A program made the position numbers and the translations under genes. Source: Portulaca oleracea (taxonomy: Eukaryota > Streptophyta > Magnoliopsida > Caryophyllales > Portulacaceae). Taken from it: DNA of 64,000 nt. Under the pieces are notes generated by a model, which made no database searches, was not told the origin of the DNA, and was given only the letters and a program-made list of their open reading frames with translations. How positions within the stretch are numbered: the first letter of the stretch is position 1; every line of letters starts with the position of its first letter. The stretch lies in assembly GCA_029582165.1 (NCBI GenBank), contig CM055874.1, positions 31,688,383 through 31,752,382 of the forward strand, given 5' to 3'. This document shows positions 47,216-58,790 of this stretch, piece by piece.

Positions 47216-47639
47216 TTAAACTTTAAAAAGAGGTAAAACTTGAAAAAATCAAATTGATTTGAAAGTGTAAAAGGGAGAAGTTAATTTATTTCGTGATTTT
47301 ATTATTCTTTTGGCATCCCTTGCATACCAGGCCACTAATCGGGTCTTTTGTCACGTCAGCACAAAGGCGACGGTTTAAGTTACCTAGGATTTCCCTTGAG
47401 AGCGGGAGGCCACTACTATGGAGATGAACTCTACATCTTTAAGCATTTGGTCGCTCCTGTCCCGATGTCACGCTCCGAGAGCTTCCTTGAAGTTCTTTGA
47501 GAAATACCCTAATTGCTTACCTTATGGTATGAAGAACTGGGGCGAAGGCATGCGGTAGGCTATATACCCAACCATAAAAGTCCATGAATTTAGAGCCTTG
47601 GTTTAGGATACCCTTTCATGTGTATGTTGTGTGCTATGT

Positions 47640-48960
47640 GTATCCCTCCCCTTTTCTTGAGGTTTTGTTCTAGTCCATATAAAATTCATTGGGTTGAGAA
47701 AATGATTATTTATTAATTGATATAATTAACTCAAAGGAATTATGGTTAGCCCAAGTGGAAGGACCTATTTATGTTTGAAAGTTGATTATCTTAATCAATA
47801 AATAAAAATTGACTCACCTTTGATGATATTATATAACCCTTAATGAAATTCTCTTAACAAAAGTCAAAAAACAATTAATGAAAAGTCCAACAAAGTTAAT
47901 GGATAATGTTTTAGACTGCATAATAGTCACTAAGCTCGAGTAAATTAGTTTATCGATTTAATTAATAAATCCATCATATTTATGGTCGGCCCGTTGTTAG
48001 GCCCAACCATATTGGATTTGTCAATTAAACCCATAAATTAATTATAACTCGCTTATTGTTGACTTTATCCAGTCCTTTACAATGTCCGTTTTGCCTGAGT
48101 AAATAAATAAAGGTTGTGGTATTCTATGTGTAAATACGTGTCTGTATGTTGGGTCTTCATTAGAGTCGAACCTAATTTTGAGATATTGTTTTAGTCCACG
48201 TAATAATCATAGGGTTGAGAAGAAATAAATTTATAAACTCGATTAATTTTAGGTCGGCCCGGTGGTGGGGCACATCCATTTTAAAGGTTAATTTTCCTTG
48301 TTTATCGATTTATTTAATTTTAACTCACCTTTGATGATTTTATTCGGCTCTTCTCAATATTCTCTTACTCATGGTCCAAAGAAAATTGATTAATAATCAA
48401 ACAAAGTCAGTGTGTGTTGTTCTAGCCCGCGTAATAGTCTCAAGGTTAGAGAAGATAAAATTATAAATTTGATTATTAAGTCTAACAAATCCATGGTCGG
48501 CCCGTTGTTAAGCCCATCCATGGTAGAAGTAATAATTGAGTTTATAAGTCTATTTTAACTCGCCTTTTGATGGCTTTATTCGGTCCTTTACAACATCACT
48601 CTCCTTGAGTTAAATAAATAAATGTTTTGGGTCGCAACAAAGAAAAAGTGTGTAAATAGAAGTCAAGTTGCCAGTGTGTTCAGCATTATTCTACTCCGCA
48701 TAATAGCCAACATAGCTTGAGCTGTCTGAGTTGTTGGGCCAAGTTACGGATTCTCCTAAAAAGGTCGGCCTGTGGATTAGGCCCATCCAAATTGAGAAAC
48801 ACTGACTTGTATCTTTCTAACTTATGTCGACTCGCTATATTTCACTTTATCTGACCCTTTATAATGCTCTTGTTGTAAAAAATGTTGTTGTTACGCAAAC
48901 CTATTGTTTCCTGAGTCAGTATATAGCCGTCTTACAATAGCCCTCGGTGAGTCTTTGTTT
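47640..48960 (+). repeat. Degenerate tandem repeat, about 230-270 bp unit, in the E interior
   Basis: Five decayed units share the same order of landmarks: TTCTAGTCC...TAATAGTC, GGTTGAGAA, TCGGCCCGTTGTTAGGCCCATCC, ACTCGCCTTTGATG and TTTATTCGGTCCTTTACAA. Units begin near 47660, 47920, 48190, 48416 and 48690. No ORF. Confidence 0.75.
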
Positions 48961-49554
48961 TAGAGTCTACATGTAAATGTCTTTCGGTCTTTAGAAAGTC
49001 TCATACAAAGTCGTATGTGAGTCTTTTCTTAAATCAATATGTATGTTTTGTTTTTGGGAAGTCTAAACCCAGGTGTAAAACCCTGAATTTTTGGTTAACA
49101 CTGCCGTTAGTTCCGTTTGCCATATCGTTGGTGTTGAGTTTAAGTTTCAAGAACGAAACTTCTTTTAAGGGGGGTAATGATGTAAAACCCCAAAAAAATT
49201 CAAAGGTGTTGACCGTGATGTCGTTAATAATTTAAGTTGACTTCGTTAATTGTGAGACCTTGTAGGTAATTAATTCTGCTAACACTTGAGCTCGTAGGAT
49301 CGTTGAGGGACTAAAAGGGGTATTGTGGTAATGTCACGTGTTATTATCATTATTATTTATATTATTAGTATTAGTAGTAATATCCTTATTAGTATTATTA
49401 TAATTATTGTGACGTGAATATTGTTATTTACGTGCTACTATGATTATTAGCTGTGGTTATTATCAGTATTATTATTATGTGGGTATTATTATATGACTGT
49501 TATTATTACTATATGATTATTATTGTTAGTAGTAGTATGTGATTTATTATTTTA

Positions 49555-49556
49555 AC

Positions 49557-49601
<45 letters not shown>

Positions 49602-49602
49602 G
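49555..49602 (+). repeat. (ATT)n microsatellite in F 5' LTR
   Basis: About 16 triplets. The counterpart in the 3' LTR is at about 53380-53425. Confidence 0.9.
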
Positions 49603-50934
49603 ATTTGTCATTATTAGTTTTACTATGTGATTACTATTGTTATATGACTATTATTACTATTATGTTACTTTTAATATTATTATCACTAGTTTCCAATTAT
49701 TTGTTAGTAGTGTTAGTATTATTAGAAGTAGTAATGTCATTAGTGGGATTTATCATTGTTGGTTGTTAGTAATTTATAGTAGAGATCTTAGCAGGGTTAG
49801 AGCTGAGTAGAAGTTAGGATTTTTGTTTCTGTTAGAATAGAGTTAGATTAGGGTTATTGTTAGTGTTAGTGTAAGACTAAGTAGATAATTAAGCGACTAA
49901 ACCTAAACCCCCCTCTAAGCATAACTCACGCACACTCTCCCTCCCTCTTTCTTTTCTGCCGCCGCCCAACCACCAACGCCAACCCCTCCGCCGCTGATCC
50001 ACGCCGGAAACCGATCCCAGCAACCACCAAGTCGTCTCCTTCCTTCTCACTCTTTCAATCTCGCTGTCTCTCTCTCTCGTTTCTGCTCCATCGCACGCCA
50101 CTCGTGCCACCACCAGACAACTGCGACACCATCGTCGCCATAACCATCGTCACCAACCAGACGCCTCGCCGCTGCCATCGTAACCTCGAGAGATCGTCGT
50201 CGCTGCCTGGACTCTCAAGGAGCAACGTTAATGTATTGCCGCTGCAATGTGCGTGCGAAAGTCGACCACCGAAGACAACCCCGACTACCATCGTCCGCCA
50301 CCTACGACCGCCTTGACGACCACCGCTTGCCCAGACGCCACCCTACTGCCACCCAACAGCCGCCTAGCCGAGCACGACCGCGAGCCCCACCGGATTACCA
50401 CCCCCGAGCCACCGAACTTGGAAGTAATAACTGATGTTATTCTTGCTGTTTGGACGATCGCCGCACCACCAATCGACCGCCACACTACCCCACCGCTATT
50501 CTGGAGCCGCCGTTACCGCTAGTCAGCCACCTCGACCTCCTTCCACTCTTGATTTTGGGCCCGAGCTAATTCGCGTCGTTAGTGAGCTCAAGTGTGTTCG
50601 TCTTAGCTGTGAAGTGAAGTTAACCAGGTAATGTCTATGCTCTAATCCCCACTGGGATGCTCTTTAAATGTTTTTTTTGAATGATTTCTAATTCGTTTTG
50701 AGAATTGCATCCCAAAAGAGGACTTCATGTTGAAATGTGACCATCTGTTTTGGATAACTGTTTGTAATTGTTGTACTTTGTTTTACGAGTTGAGAAATTG
50801 GATGGTCTTTTATGAGTAGTTTTGATACTAGTTTTGATAACCTAGGTTGGGTTTGACTTGAGAGCTGTGAGCTGAGATTTGCATAAGATACTAATAATTC
50901 AAAGTGAAACAACAAGCGGGTTTTGAGTAATGTC

Positions 50935-51455
50935 GTTGGTGGGCGCCTGTTTTGATATGCCTTTGGTGGGCGAATGTTCTTATGCCTTTCGTGGGCGATT
51001 GTTTATGCCTTTGGTGAGAGAATATTTTGATGCCTCTGGTGGGCGAATGTTTATGCCTTTGGTGGGCGATTGTTTATGCCTTTGGTGGGCGAATGTTCTT
51101 ATGCCTTTGGTGGGCGATTGTTTATACCTTTGGTGGGCGAATGTTTTGATGCCTTTGGTGGGCGAATGTTTATGCCTTTGGTGGGCGATTGTTTATGCCT
51201 TTGGTGGGCGAATGTTCTTATGCCTTTGGTGGGCGATTGTTTATACCTTTGGTGGGCGATTGTTTTGATGTCTTTGGTGGGCGAATGTTTATGCCTTTGG
51301 TGGGCGATTGTTTATGCCTTTGGTGGGCGAATGTTCTTATGCCTTTGGTGGGCGATTGTTTATGCTTTTGGTGGGCGATTGTTTATGCCTTTGGTGGGCG
51401 AATGTTCTTATGCCTTTGGTGGGCGATTGTTTATGCCTTTGGTGGGCGAATGTTT
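50935..51455 (+). repeat. Minisatellite in F 5' LTR, 23-25-bp units
   Basis: Alternating units TTTATGCCTTTGGTGGGCGATTG and a variant ending GCGAATGTTCTTATG, about 22 copies. The conserved core is CCTTTGGTGGGCGA. The open reading frames across it are an effect of the repeat having few stop words. Confidence 0.93.
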
Positions 51456-51945
51456 CTTTAAGGGATCTGACATCCCGCCTGCATAATAAAATGAACTGGT
51501 TGGGTTGAGGAAAACAATTGCCAGGGTTAAAGGTTGTGAAATGGTTTGACTAGTTCCCTCTCCTTTAAATGAGTTGAAATGAATTTGAATTGTTTTTGAC
51601 GGTTAGGGGTAGACAATATTGAGATTTTCCCCTCATTTTTGTAATGTTTTATTTTTAGGTGAAGATCTGTATGCTGGGAACGGGAATTAGAAGTGAGGAC
51701 GACGTGTCTAGAAGCTATCTTTTATGTTATGTTTCTTTTTGAAAGACTTGAAGTTAGTTTGAGTTTGTAGTTTGGTTTACCGTTGTCGAATAGTTGTAGT
51801 CTTTCCTTCTCGCCTTGTATTCCTTCGGGGATACGGCAGTGACGCACAGTTGAAAAGAAAAAAAATGAGACTTCCACTGATATTTTCCGTTAATATTGGT
51901 TTGACTTTGACTTTTTCAGAATTGAATTTCTGTGGCGTTACAGAA

Positions 51946-51957
51946 TGGTATCAAAGC
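51946..51957 (+). other. Primer-binding site of element F
   Basis: TGGTATCAAAGC, three bases after the 5' LTR; initiator-Met type with one change. Confidence 0.85.
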
Positions 51958-52124
51958 TCTGGGTTGCGACCTAGTAGCTCCTCAGAGTCCTTTAGGTTTA
52001 GTTGGACCCTTGGAAGCTAAAGTCGGAGTGATGAGTGTAGGATGGGAAAAGGGTTTGCTTTCCTATTATTACATGATTATGTCTTTAATTTTTCTGTGTT
52101 GCTAATATGTTCTAGCCCTGTAGG

Positions 52125-52622
52125 ATGGCTCAACGCACACACTGCTATCAGCATCCCACCCTTTGTTTCCATCGTTATACCCCCATTCCTCCCGATGGGT
52201 ATCTGGGAACTCATATGATAAACTTCTACGACGAGATTGACAAGTACACCAAAGATGTTCCGAACTCATGCCTTTGTGGTAACGAGGAGGGTCAGGCGGA
52301 TGCATTTTTGCTCACGCTTCGGGAAGACCCTTGGTGGGGCCATGTTGTACCATTATTATTACCACCCCCACTTCCGATCGAGGAGTATCCCCACCCGTGT
52401 TGTTGGTGTAAGAGGTACCGAGTGGACTCAGAGCACCGAATCCCGGAAGTCTTTTCCAAGATCGCCGAGATTGGGATGCGTCGTGTGGAAAGAGTTCAAG
52501 TGAACCCAGCTCTAGCACCTGTCATGGGCATGGATCCTGAGAGTGACCCAGAGGAAGATCCAGAGGAAGATCCAGAAGAGGATTCTGTGGAGGATTCTGT
52601 GCAGGGTTCTGAGCCGAGGTAA
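52125..52622 (+). CDS. Orphan 165-aa ORF of element F
   Basis: The only plausible ORF between PBS and PPT, starting ATG at 52125 (MAQRTHCYQHPTLCFHRY). I do not recognise a gag, capsid or other known domain. Visible features are several Cys/His residues (CYQH, CLCG, CCWCKRY), a Pro/Leu run near residue 80, and an acidic C-terminus built from the repeat DPEEDPEEDPEEDSVED. It is uninterrupted while everything around it is non-coding. It might be a remnant of gag, a captured gene fragment or chance. Codon-level evidence from other copies would be needed to call it functional. Confidence 0.5.
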   Translation: MAQRTHCYQHPTLCFHRYTPIPPDGYLGTHMINFYDEIDKYTKDVPNSCLCGNEEGQADAFLLTLREDPWWGHVVPLLLPPPLPIEEYPHPCCWCKRYRVDSEHRIPEVFSKIAEIGMRRVERVQVNPALAPVMGMDPESDPEEDPEEDPEEDSVEDSVQGSEPR

Positions 52623-52880
52623 CCTCTAGAGTTACAGCTGCACCTGCCGATGAAACCAGAAGGAGACCTCTGATGAGAATTCGGAGGCTAAGTAAACCAG
52701 ACCTATAAGGACCAGTAGCAGGAGATTCCAGATTGCTAAGAGAAGCTGATTCACGGACGTCCTTTCAGTGAAATGGTATATGCCACAACTGAAGCCAGCT
52801 CGGAAGCCATGGAGGATATAGGATCCAGGCATCCACACATATTCGACACATAAGGTGCGTCGAGTTTCGAGGACGAAACT

Positions 52881-52899
52881 CTTTTGAAGAGGGTAATGA
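52881..52899 (+). other. Polypurine tract used by element F
   Basis: CTTTTGAAGAGGGTAATGA directly before the 3' LTR. A second tract, TTTTAAGGGGGGTAATGA, lies 107 bp further right, before the old LTR start at 53007. Confidence 0.8.
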
Positions 52900-53382
52900 T
52901 GTAAAACCCTGAATTTTTTGTTAACGCTGCCGTTAGTTCCAGTTGCCATACCGTTGGTGTTGAGTTTAAGTTTCGAGGACGAAACTTCTTTTAAGGGGGG
53001 TAATGATGTAAAACCCCAAAAAAATTCAAAGGTGTTGACCGTGATGTCGTTAATAATTTAAGTTGACTTCGTTAATTGTGAGACCTTGTAGGTAATTAAT
53101 TCTGCTAACACTTGAGCTCGTAGGATCGTTGAGGGACTAAAAGGGGTATTGTGGTAATGTCACGTGTTATTATCATTATTATTTATATTATTAGTATTAG
53201 TAGTAATATCCTTATTAGTATTATTATAATTATTGTGACGTGAATATTGTTATTTACGTGCTACTATGATTATTAGCTGTGGTTATTATCAGTATTATTA
53301 TTATGTGGGTATTATTATATGACTGTTATTATTACTATATGATTATTATTGTTAGTAGTAGTATGTGATTTATTATTTTAAC

Positions 53383-53424
<42 letters not shown>

Positions 53425-55699
53425 GATTTGTCATTATTAGTTTTACTATGTGATTACTATTGTTATATGACTATTATTACTATTATGTTACTTTTAATAT
53501 TATTATCACTAGTTTCCAATTATTTGTTAGTAGTGTTAGTATTATTAGAAGTAGTAATGTCATTAGTGGGATTTATCATTGTTGGTTGTTAGTAATTTAT
53601 AGTAGAGATCTTAGCAGGGTTAGAGCTGAGTAGAAGTTAGGATTTTCGTTTCTGTTAGAATAGAGTTAGATTAGGGTTATTGTTAGTGTTAGTGTAAGAC
53701 TAAGTAGATAATTAAGCGGCTAAACCTAAACCCCCCTCTAAGCATAACTCACGCACACTCTCCCTCCCTCTTTCTTTTCTGCCGCCGCCCAACCACCAAC
53801 GCCAACCCCTCCGCCGCTGATCCACGCCGGAAACCGATCCCAGCAACCACCAAGTCGTCTCCTTCCTTCTCACTCTTTCAATCTCGCTGTCTCTCTCGTT
53901 TCTACCCCACCGCACGCTACTCGTGCCACCACCAGAAAACTGCGACACCACCGTCGCCATAACCATCGTGACCAACCAGACGCCTTGTCGCTGCCATCGC
54001 AACCTCGAGAGATCGTCGTTGCTGCCTGGACTCGCAAGGAGCAACGTTAATGTATTGTCCCTGCTGTGTGCGTGCGAAAGTCGACCACCGACGACAACCC
54101 CGACTACCATCGTCCGCCAGCTACGACCACCCTGACGACCACCACTTGCCTAGACGCCACCCTTCTGCCACCCAGCAGCCGCCTAGCCGAGCACGACCGC
54201 TAGCCCCACCAGATCACCACCCCCGAGCCACCGAACTTGGAAGTAGTAACTGATGTTGTTGTTGATGTTTGGACGATCGTCGCACCACCAACTGACCACC
54301 ATCGGCCGCCACACTACCCCACCGCCATCTTGCAGCCGCTGTTACCGCTAGTCAGCCACCTCGACCTCCTTCCACTCTTGATTTTGGGCCCGAGCTAATT
54401 CGCGTCGTTAGTGAGCTCAAGTGTGTTCGTCTTATATATGAAGTGAAGTTAACCAGGTAATGTCTATGCTCTAATCCCCACTGGTATGCTCTGTAAATGT
54501 TTTTCTTAATAATTTCGAATCTGTTTTGAGAATTGCATCCCGAAAGGGGACTTCATGTAGAAATGTGACCATCTCTTTTGGATAACTATTTGTAATTGTT
54601 GTACTTTGTTTTATGAGTTGAGAAATTGGATGGTCTTTCATGAGTAGTTTTGATACTAGTTTTGATAACCTGGGTTGGGTTTGACTTGAGAGTTGTGAAT
54701 TGAGATTTGCATATGATACTAATAATTCAAAGTGAAACAGCAAGCAGGTTTTGAGTAATGCCTTTGATGGGCGCCTGTTTTGATATGCCTTATGTGGGCG
54801 AATGTTCTTATGCCTTTGGTGGGCGATTGTTTATACCTTTGGTGGGCGAATGTTTTGATGCCTCTGGTGGGCGAATGTTTATGCCTTTGGTGGGCGATTG
54901 TTTATGCCTTTGGTGGGCGAATGTTCTTATGCCTTTGGTGGGCGATTGTTTATGCCTTTGGTGGGCGAATGTTTTGATGTCTTTGGTGGGCGAATGTTTA
55001 TGCCTTTGGTGGGCGATTGTTTATCCCTTTGGTGGGCGAATGTTTTTATGCCTTTGGTGGGCGATTGTTTATGCCTTTGGTGGGCGATTGTTTATGCCTT
55101 TGGTGGGCGAATGTTCTTATGCCTTTGGTGGGCGATTGTTTATGCCTTTGGTGGGTGAATGTTTATGCCTTTGGTGGGCGAATGTTCTTATGCCTTTGGT
55201 GGGCGAATGTTTCTTTAAGGGATCTGACATCCCGCCTACATTATAAAATGAACTGGTTGGGTTGAGGAAAACAATTGCTAGGGTTAAAGGTTGTGAAATG
55301 GTTTGACTAGTTCCCTCTCCCTTAAATGAGTTGAAATGAATTTGAATTGTTTTTAACGGTTAGGGGTAGACATTATTGAGATTTCCCCCTCATTTTTGAA
55401 ATGTTTTGTTTTCAGGTGAAGATCTGTATGCTGGGAACGGGAATTAGAAGTGAGGACGACGTGTCTAGAAGCTATCTTTTATGTTATGTTTCTTTTTGAA
55501 AGACTTGAAGTTAGTTTGAGTTTGTAGTTTGGTTTACCGTTGTCGAATAGTTGTAGTCTTTCCTTCTCGCCTTGTATTCCTTCGGGGATACGGCAGTGAC
55601 GCACAGTTGAAAAGAAAAAAAATGAGACTTCCACTGATATTTTCCGTTAGCGTTGGTTTGACTTTGACTTTTTCATAATTGAATTTCTGGGGCGTTACA
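52900..55699 (+). repeat. 3' LTR of element F
   Basis: 2800 bp. Nearly identical to the 5' LTR over the first 800 bp, clearly more diverged in the CpG-rich segment (53755-54410), with a shorter minisatellite (about 54755-55210). Confidence 0.92.
54755..55210 (+). repeat. Minisatellite in F 3' LTR
   Basis: Same unit as 50935-51455 but fewer copies and a different order of unit variants. Confidence 0.93.
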
Positions 55700-55704
55700 C
55701 CGGG

Positions 55705-56560
55705 TCATGGGTGAGTCTTTGGGTTAGGTCATAAGTGAGTCTTCTCCTTGGTTAATGCGTTTTTGTTTTAAAAAGTCCAGTATAAACCCAGGTCATAAGT
55801 GAGTCTTTTCCTAGGTTAATGTGTGTTTATCTCTTTTAGCAAATCCAGTGTAAACCTAGGTCATGGGTGAGTCTCTGTTTTAAATTAAGAATATGAGTGT
55901 CTTTTTCTTTAGAAAGCACCATATAAGGTCTAGGATGAATCTTTGTGTTAGTATCTGCATATAAGTGTCTTGTATTCATTAGAAAGCATCATATAAGGTC
56001 ATGATGGGTGTTCGTATTAGTGTCTACATGTAAGTGTCTTGCATTCTTTAGGAGGTTCATAGGGCATGTAAACCCATGTCATGGGTGAGTCCTTTTCCAG
56101 AGTCCACATATAAATGTCCTGCATTATAAAAGTCTCCTATAAGGTCTACATCATGCAAACCCAAGTCATGGGTGAGTCGTTAAGTTTCTTTCTTGAGTTA
56201 CCATGTAAGTGTCTTGCATTCTTTAAAAAGTCTCATATATGTTCATAGGTCATGAAAACCCATGTCATGGGCAAGTCTGTATCTGGAATCATCATGTAAA
56301 TATCTGTCTTTTTATTAAGAAGTCCAGTGTAAGCTCATGTCAAAGTTTAGTCTTTCCAGGTCAACATGTAGGCATTTGCACTTTAAGAGGTCTCATATAG
56401 AATTTAGGACATGTAGACCCGTCACGTGGGTAAGTCTCTTCCTTGAGTCGGCATATAGAGGTCTTGCATCTTAGGAAGTCCCATATAGATCAATTAGCTC
56501 TTTTAAACCCATGTTAGCATGTAGGCGTTTTTCTTAGGAAGTCCATATAGGTCGTTTAGG
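55705..56560 (+). repeat. Degenerate repeats with the word CATGGGTGAGTC, E interior
   Basis: About a dozen units of 70-100 bp built from AAACCCATGTCATGGGTGAGTC, CATGTAAGTGTCTTGCATT and AGTCTCATATAAGGTC. The same words occur just left of element F (48940-49073), so F split this array. Confidence 0.8.
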
Positions 56561-57475
56561 TCATGCATGCATTGGGATGGGTTTTTCTTCATTTGTCCAA
56601 TGTCAGGTTCAAGGCCTGAGTTAACCATAAAGGGAATGTTTGGATGACGAGAATTTCCGCAACTACCATAGATCCCAAGGGAACAACATGGAGAATCGTT
56701 AGACTTTGGAGCACATGATCCATTCAGGGAAACTGCCCCCACCGAAAGCAAAGGACCAGACATATATGGATTCCCCATACGAGGACAAGGAGGGCACATC
56801 ATCAAAGGAGCTTTAGAAGTAGCTATAGTCTTGGTTGTCAAGCATTTCATGCTCAGAGTCTGTTAGAGTCAGTTCTTCATTCATTTCTTTGCTCTTGTTG
56901 CTATGTGATCAAACAGAGTTTCGTGCTTGTGTTTTTTACTTGAGTTGAGAAGTTCTCTCATCCGTCCATCATCTGTACAAACCAAGTCTGACAAATTTCA
57001 TCTTCTCTTATCCCTCCATCTTTGTCATATACCTCGTTTTCATCCTTCAGTTTTCTTGAATCCACGATTAGAGAGATAAAGAGAGAAATTCGAAAAAAAA
57101 AAAAAGAAGTTCAAAAAAAAAAGAGTGAAAAACTATAGAGTGGCCGATTTGAAAACCTCATTGAGGCAAACCGGGCAAAAGGAGATAATGTCATCAGGAA
57201 AGACCAAGTCCAATAGTCTCTCGAAAAGTGAACTCTCATCATTGGAAATGTCGCAGCTTAACCAAATGTGTCGAGGACAGGGGGCTTGAACCCTAACTTC
57301 ATTTCACCACCCATATTACCCTCATCTTTTCATCCAATCCTGACTTACCACCTACCACTCACATCTTTGACCTCTCCATCAAACCTCAACCCTTTTCAAA
57401 CCCTTAACCAAATCCAAAAGGTGCGCAATGACCAAAGGAGAATAGGAGTTAACCCATGAAGAAGGAGTTTGAAGG

Positions 57476-57510
<35 letters not shown>

Positions 57511-58164
57511 AGCCTTGACAAGCCTGGTCATTCTCCTCATGACCAATCCATATCTACCCCAAAGCCAAAAGGTGTGTTTTAACTAATGTCATCAGAAAGG
57601 CAAACAGGAGTCAATCCCATGGAGAAGAAAGTCAAAAAAAGAGAACAAAGCAAAAGAAAAAAAAAGTAGAAGCAAAAAAAACAAAAAAAAAAGAAAAAAA
57701 AGTGAAAGAAAAAAAAACCAAAAAAAGAGTGAAAAGTGAAAACAACAAAAAAAGAGCCAGAAAAATGGAGTTCAAAAAAAAAGTTGAGAGGGAAATGAAA
57801 CAAGAAAAAGGAAGAAAAAAAAGGGGGGTTAGAGGAGAATAAGAAGTGAGAACGCGAAAACAAGAGTCATGCACACCTCAAAAAAATCTCGTCTCAAACC
57901 TTGACCTCATCATCCATATACCTCAGCCTTCTATAACCTTCACAAACCTTTCATCCATCCATAACCTGCATTTGAACCCTCAAACCTTCATAACCATCTT
58001 TTCGAACCATTAAGCCTTCCTCGAGGCACCATCCATCAAAGCCGCGCTTAAAGAATTACGACCGGTCTGATTCCACTTGGATACGTAGGAAAACCTCTTT
58101 GAGGCCCGGCCGCTACAAGGAGCATCCTTTGTCCTCAAAATGTTGGTCTTTGAGAGAAGAAAAA
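56561..58164 (+). other. Non-coding E interior with A-rich tracts
   Basis: No credible gene. Holds a poly-A run at 57478-57508 and a 240-bp purine-rich AAAGAAAA tract at 57610-57850. A GGATACGTAGG word near 58080 is of the kind seen in untranslated parts of Tat-type elements. Confidence 0.65.
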
Positions 58165-58390
58165 AAACAAGAGAGGATAGCTTGGAATCCCAGGCTAGGC
58201 AAAAGGAGAACGAGAGAGAATAAGAGAGGCTAGCCTGAAAACCCGCCAGGGCAGGTTAGGCAAAAGGAGAGTGAAAGAATAAGAGAGACTAGCCTGAAAA
58301 CCCGTCAGGGCAGGTTAGGCAAAAGGAGAGTGAGAGAATAAGAGAGGCTAGCTTGAAAACCCACTCGGGCGGGCTAGGCAAAAGGAGAGG
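58165..58390 (+). repeat. Minisatellite, about 63-bp unit, E interior
   Basis: Four units with GAGAGGCTAGCCTGAAAACC, CAGGGCAGGTTAGGCAAAA and GGAGAGTGAGAGAATAA. Single related units lie at 57140-57185 and 59217-59262. Confidence 0.88.
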
Positions 58391-58479
58391 AAACCCTAGA
58401 TTCTATCTTTCATCATCATCAACCCTCCATCTTCCTTCCGTTAGACTTGGATATCACTCCATAACCATGTTCCAACCTT

Positions 58480-58790
58480 TTTGCCAAGAGATGATGTCTA
58501 TCCCATTTGACCATGTCTTCAAGACACGATCATTCTTGAGTGTCTCCCTATATCATTCATCAATAAATTCTCATCCACCATCCCTTTCAACCCTTTCTCA
58601 AGAGATGATGTCTATCCCTTTGACTATCTCTTCAAGACACGATCATTCTTGAGTGTCTCCTTATACCATTCATCAATAAAGCCTCATCTACCATCCCTTT
58701 CAACCCTTTCTCAAGAGATGATGTCTATCCCATTTGACCATCTCTTCTCCCCTTCAAGACACGATCATTCTTAAGTGTCTCCACATCCCA
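58480..58790 (+). repeat. Tandem repeat, about 115-bp unit, E interior
   Basis: Three units sharing GAGATGATGTCTATCCC, CTTCAAGACACGATCATTC, GAGTGTCTCC and ACCATCCCTTTCAACCC. Confidence 0.88.

Larger units (their letters stand above)
49074..51942 (+). repeat. 5' LTR of element F
   Basis: It contains, in order: a first 107-bp extension, the old start TGTAAAACCCC at 49181, an (ATT)n tract (about 49555-49602), a CpG- and Pro-codon-rich segment (49920-50580), a 23-25-bp minisatellite (50935-51455) and the GATACGGCAGTGACGC region near the end. No coding domain is recognisable in the GC-rich part. Confidence 0.92.
49074..55699 (+). mobile_element. Non-autonomous LTR retrotransposon F with 2.8-kb LTRs, nested in E
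   Basis: LTRs 49074-51942 (2869 bp) and 52900-55699 (2800 bp), TGTAAAACCCTG...GGCGTTACA. Flanks CCAGG (49069-49073) and CCGGG (55700-55704) fit a 5-bp duplication with one change. The interior is under 1 kb: PBS TGGTATCAAAGC (51946-51957), one ORF (52125-52622) and a purine tract before 52900. The tail TTTCGAGGACGAAAC before the 3' LTR resembles the end of Tekay/Del-type gypsy elements, which is the likely origin. The LTR start contains a second, internal copy of the PPT/LTR junction 107 bp in. Confidence 0.9.

Noticed and set aside
49889..50522. Pro/Arg-rich open frames in the GC-rich part of the F LTR
   Set aside because: Several overlapping frames on both strands, broken differently in the two LTRs, no domain. 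High GC explains the open frames.
50930..51486. Overlapping open frames with repeated MPLVGECF-like peptides (also at 54758-55265)
   Set aside because: They follow the LTR minisatellite in several frames at once; no start context, domain or codon evidence for a protein.
56503..56850. 115-codon minus-strand frame in the E interior
   Set aside because: No recognisable domain, no supporting context; lies at the edge of a degenerate repeat and is probably chance.
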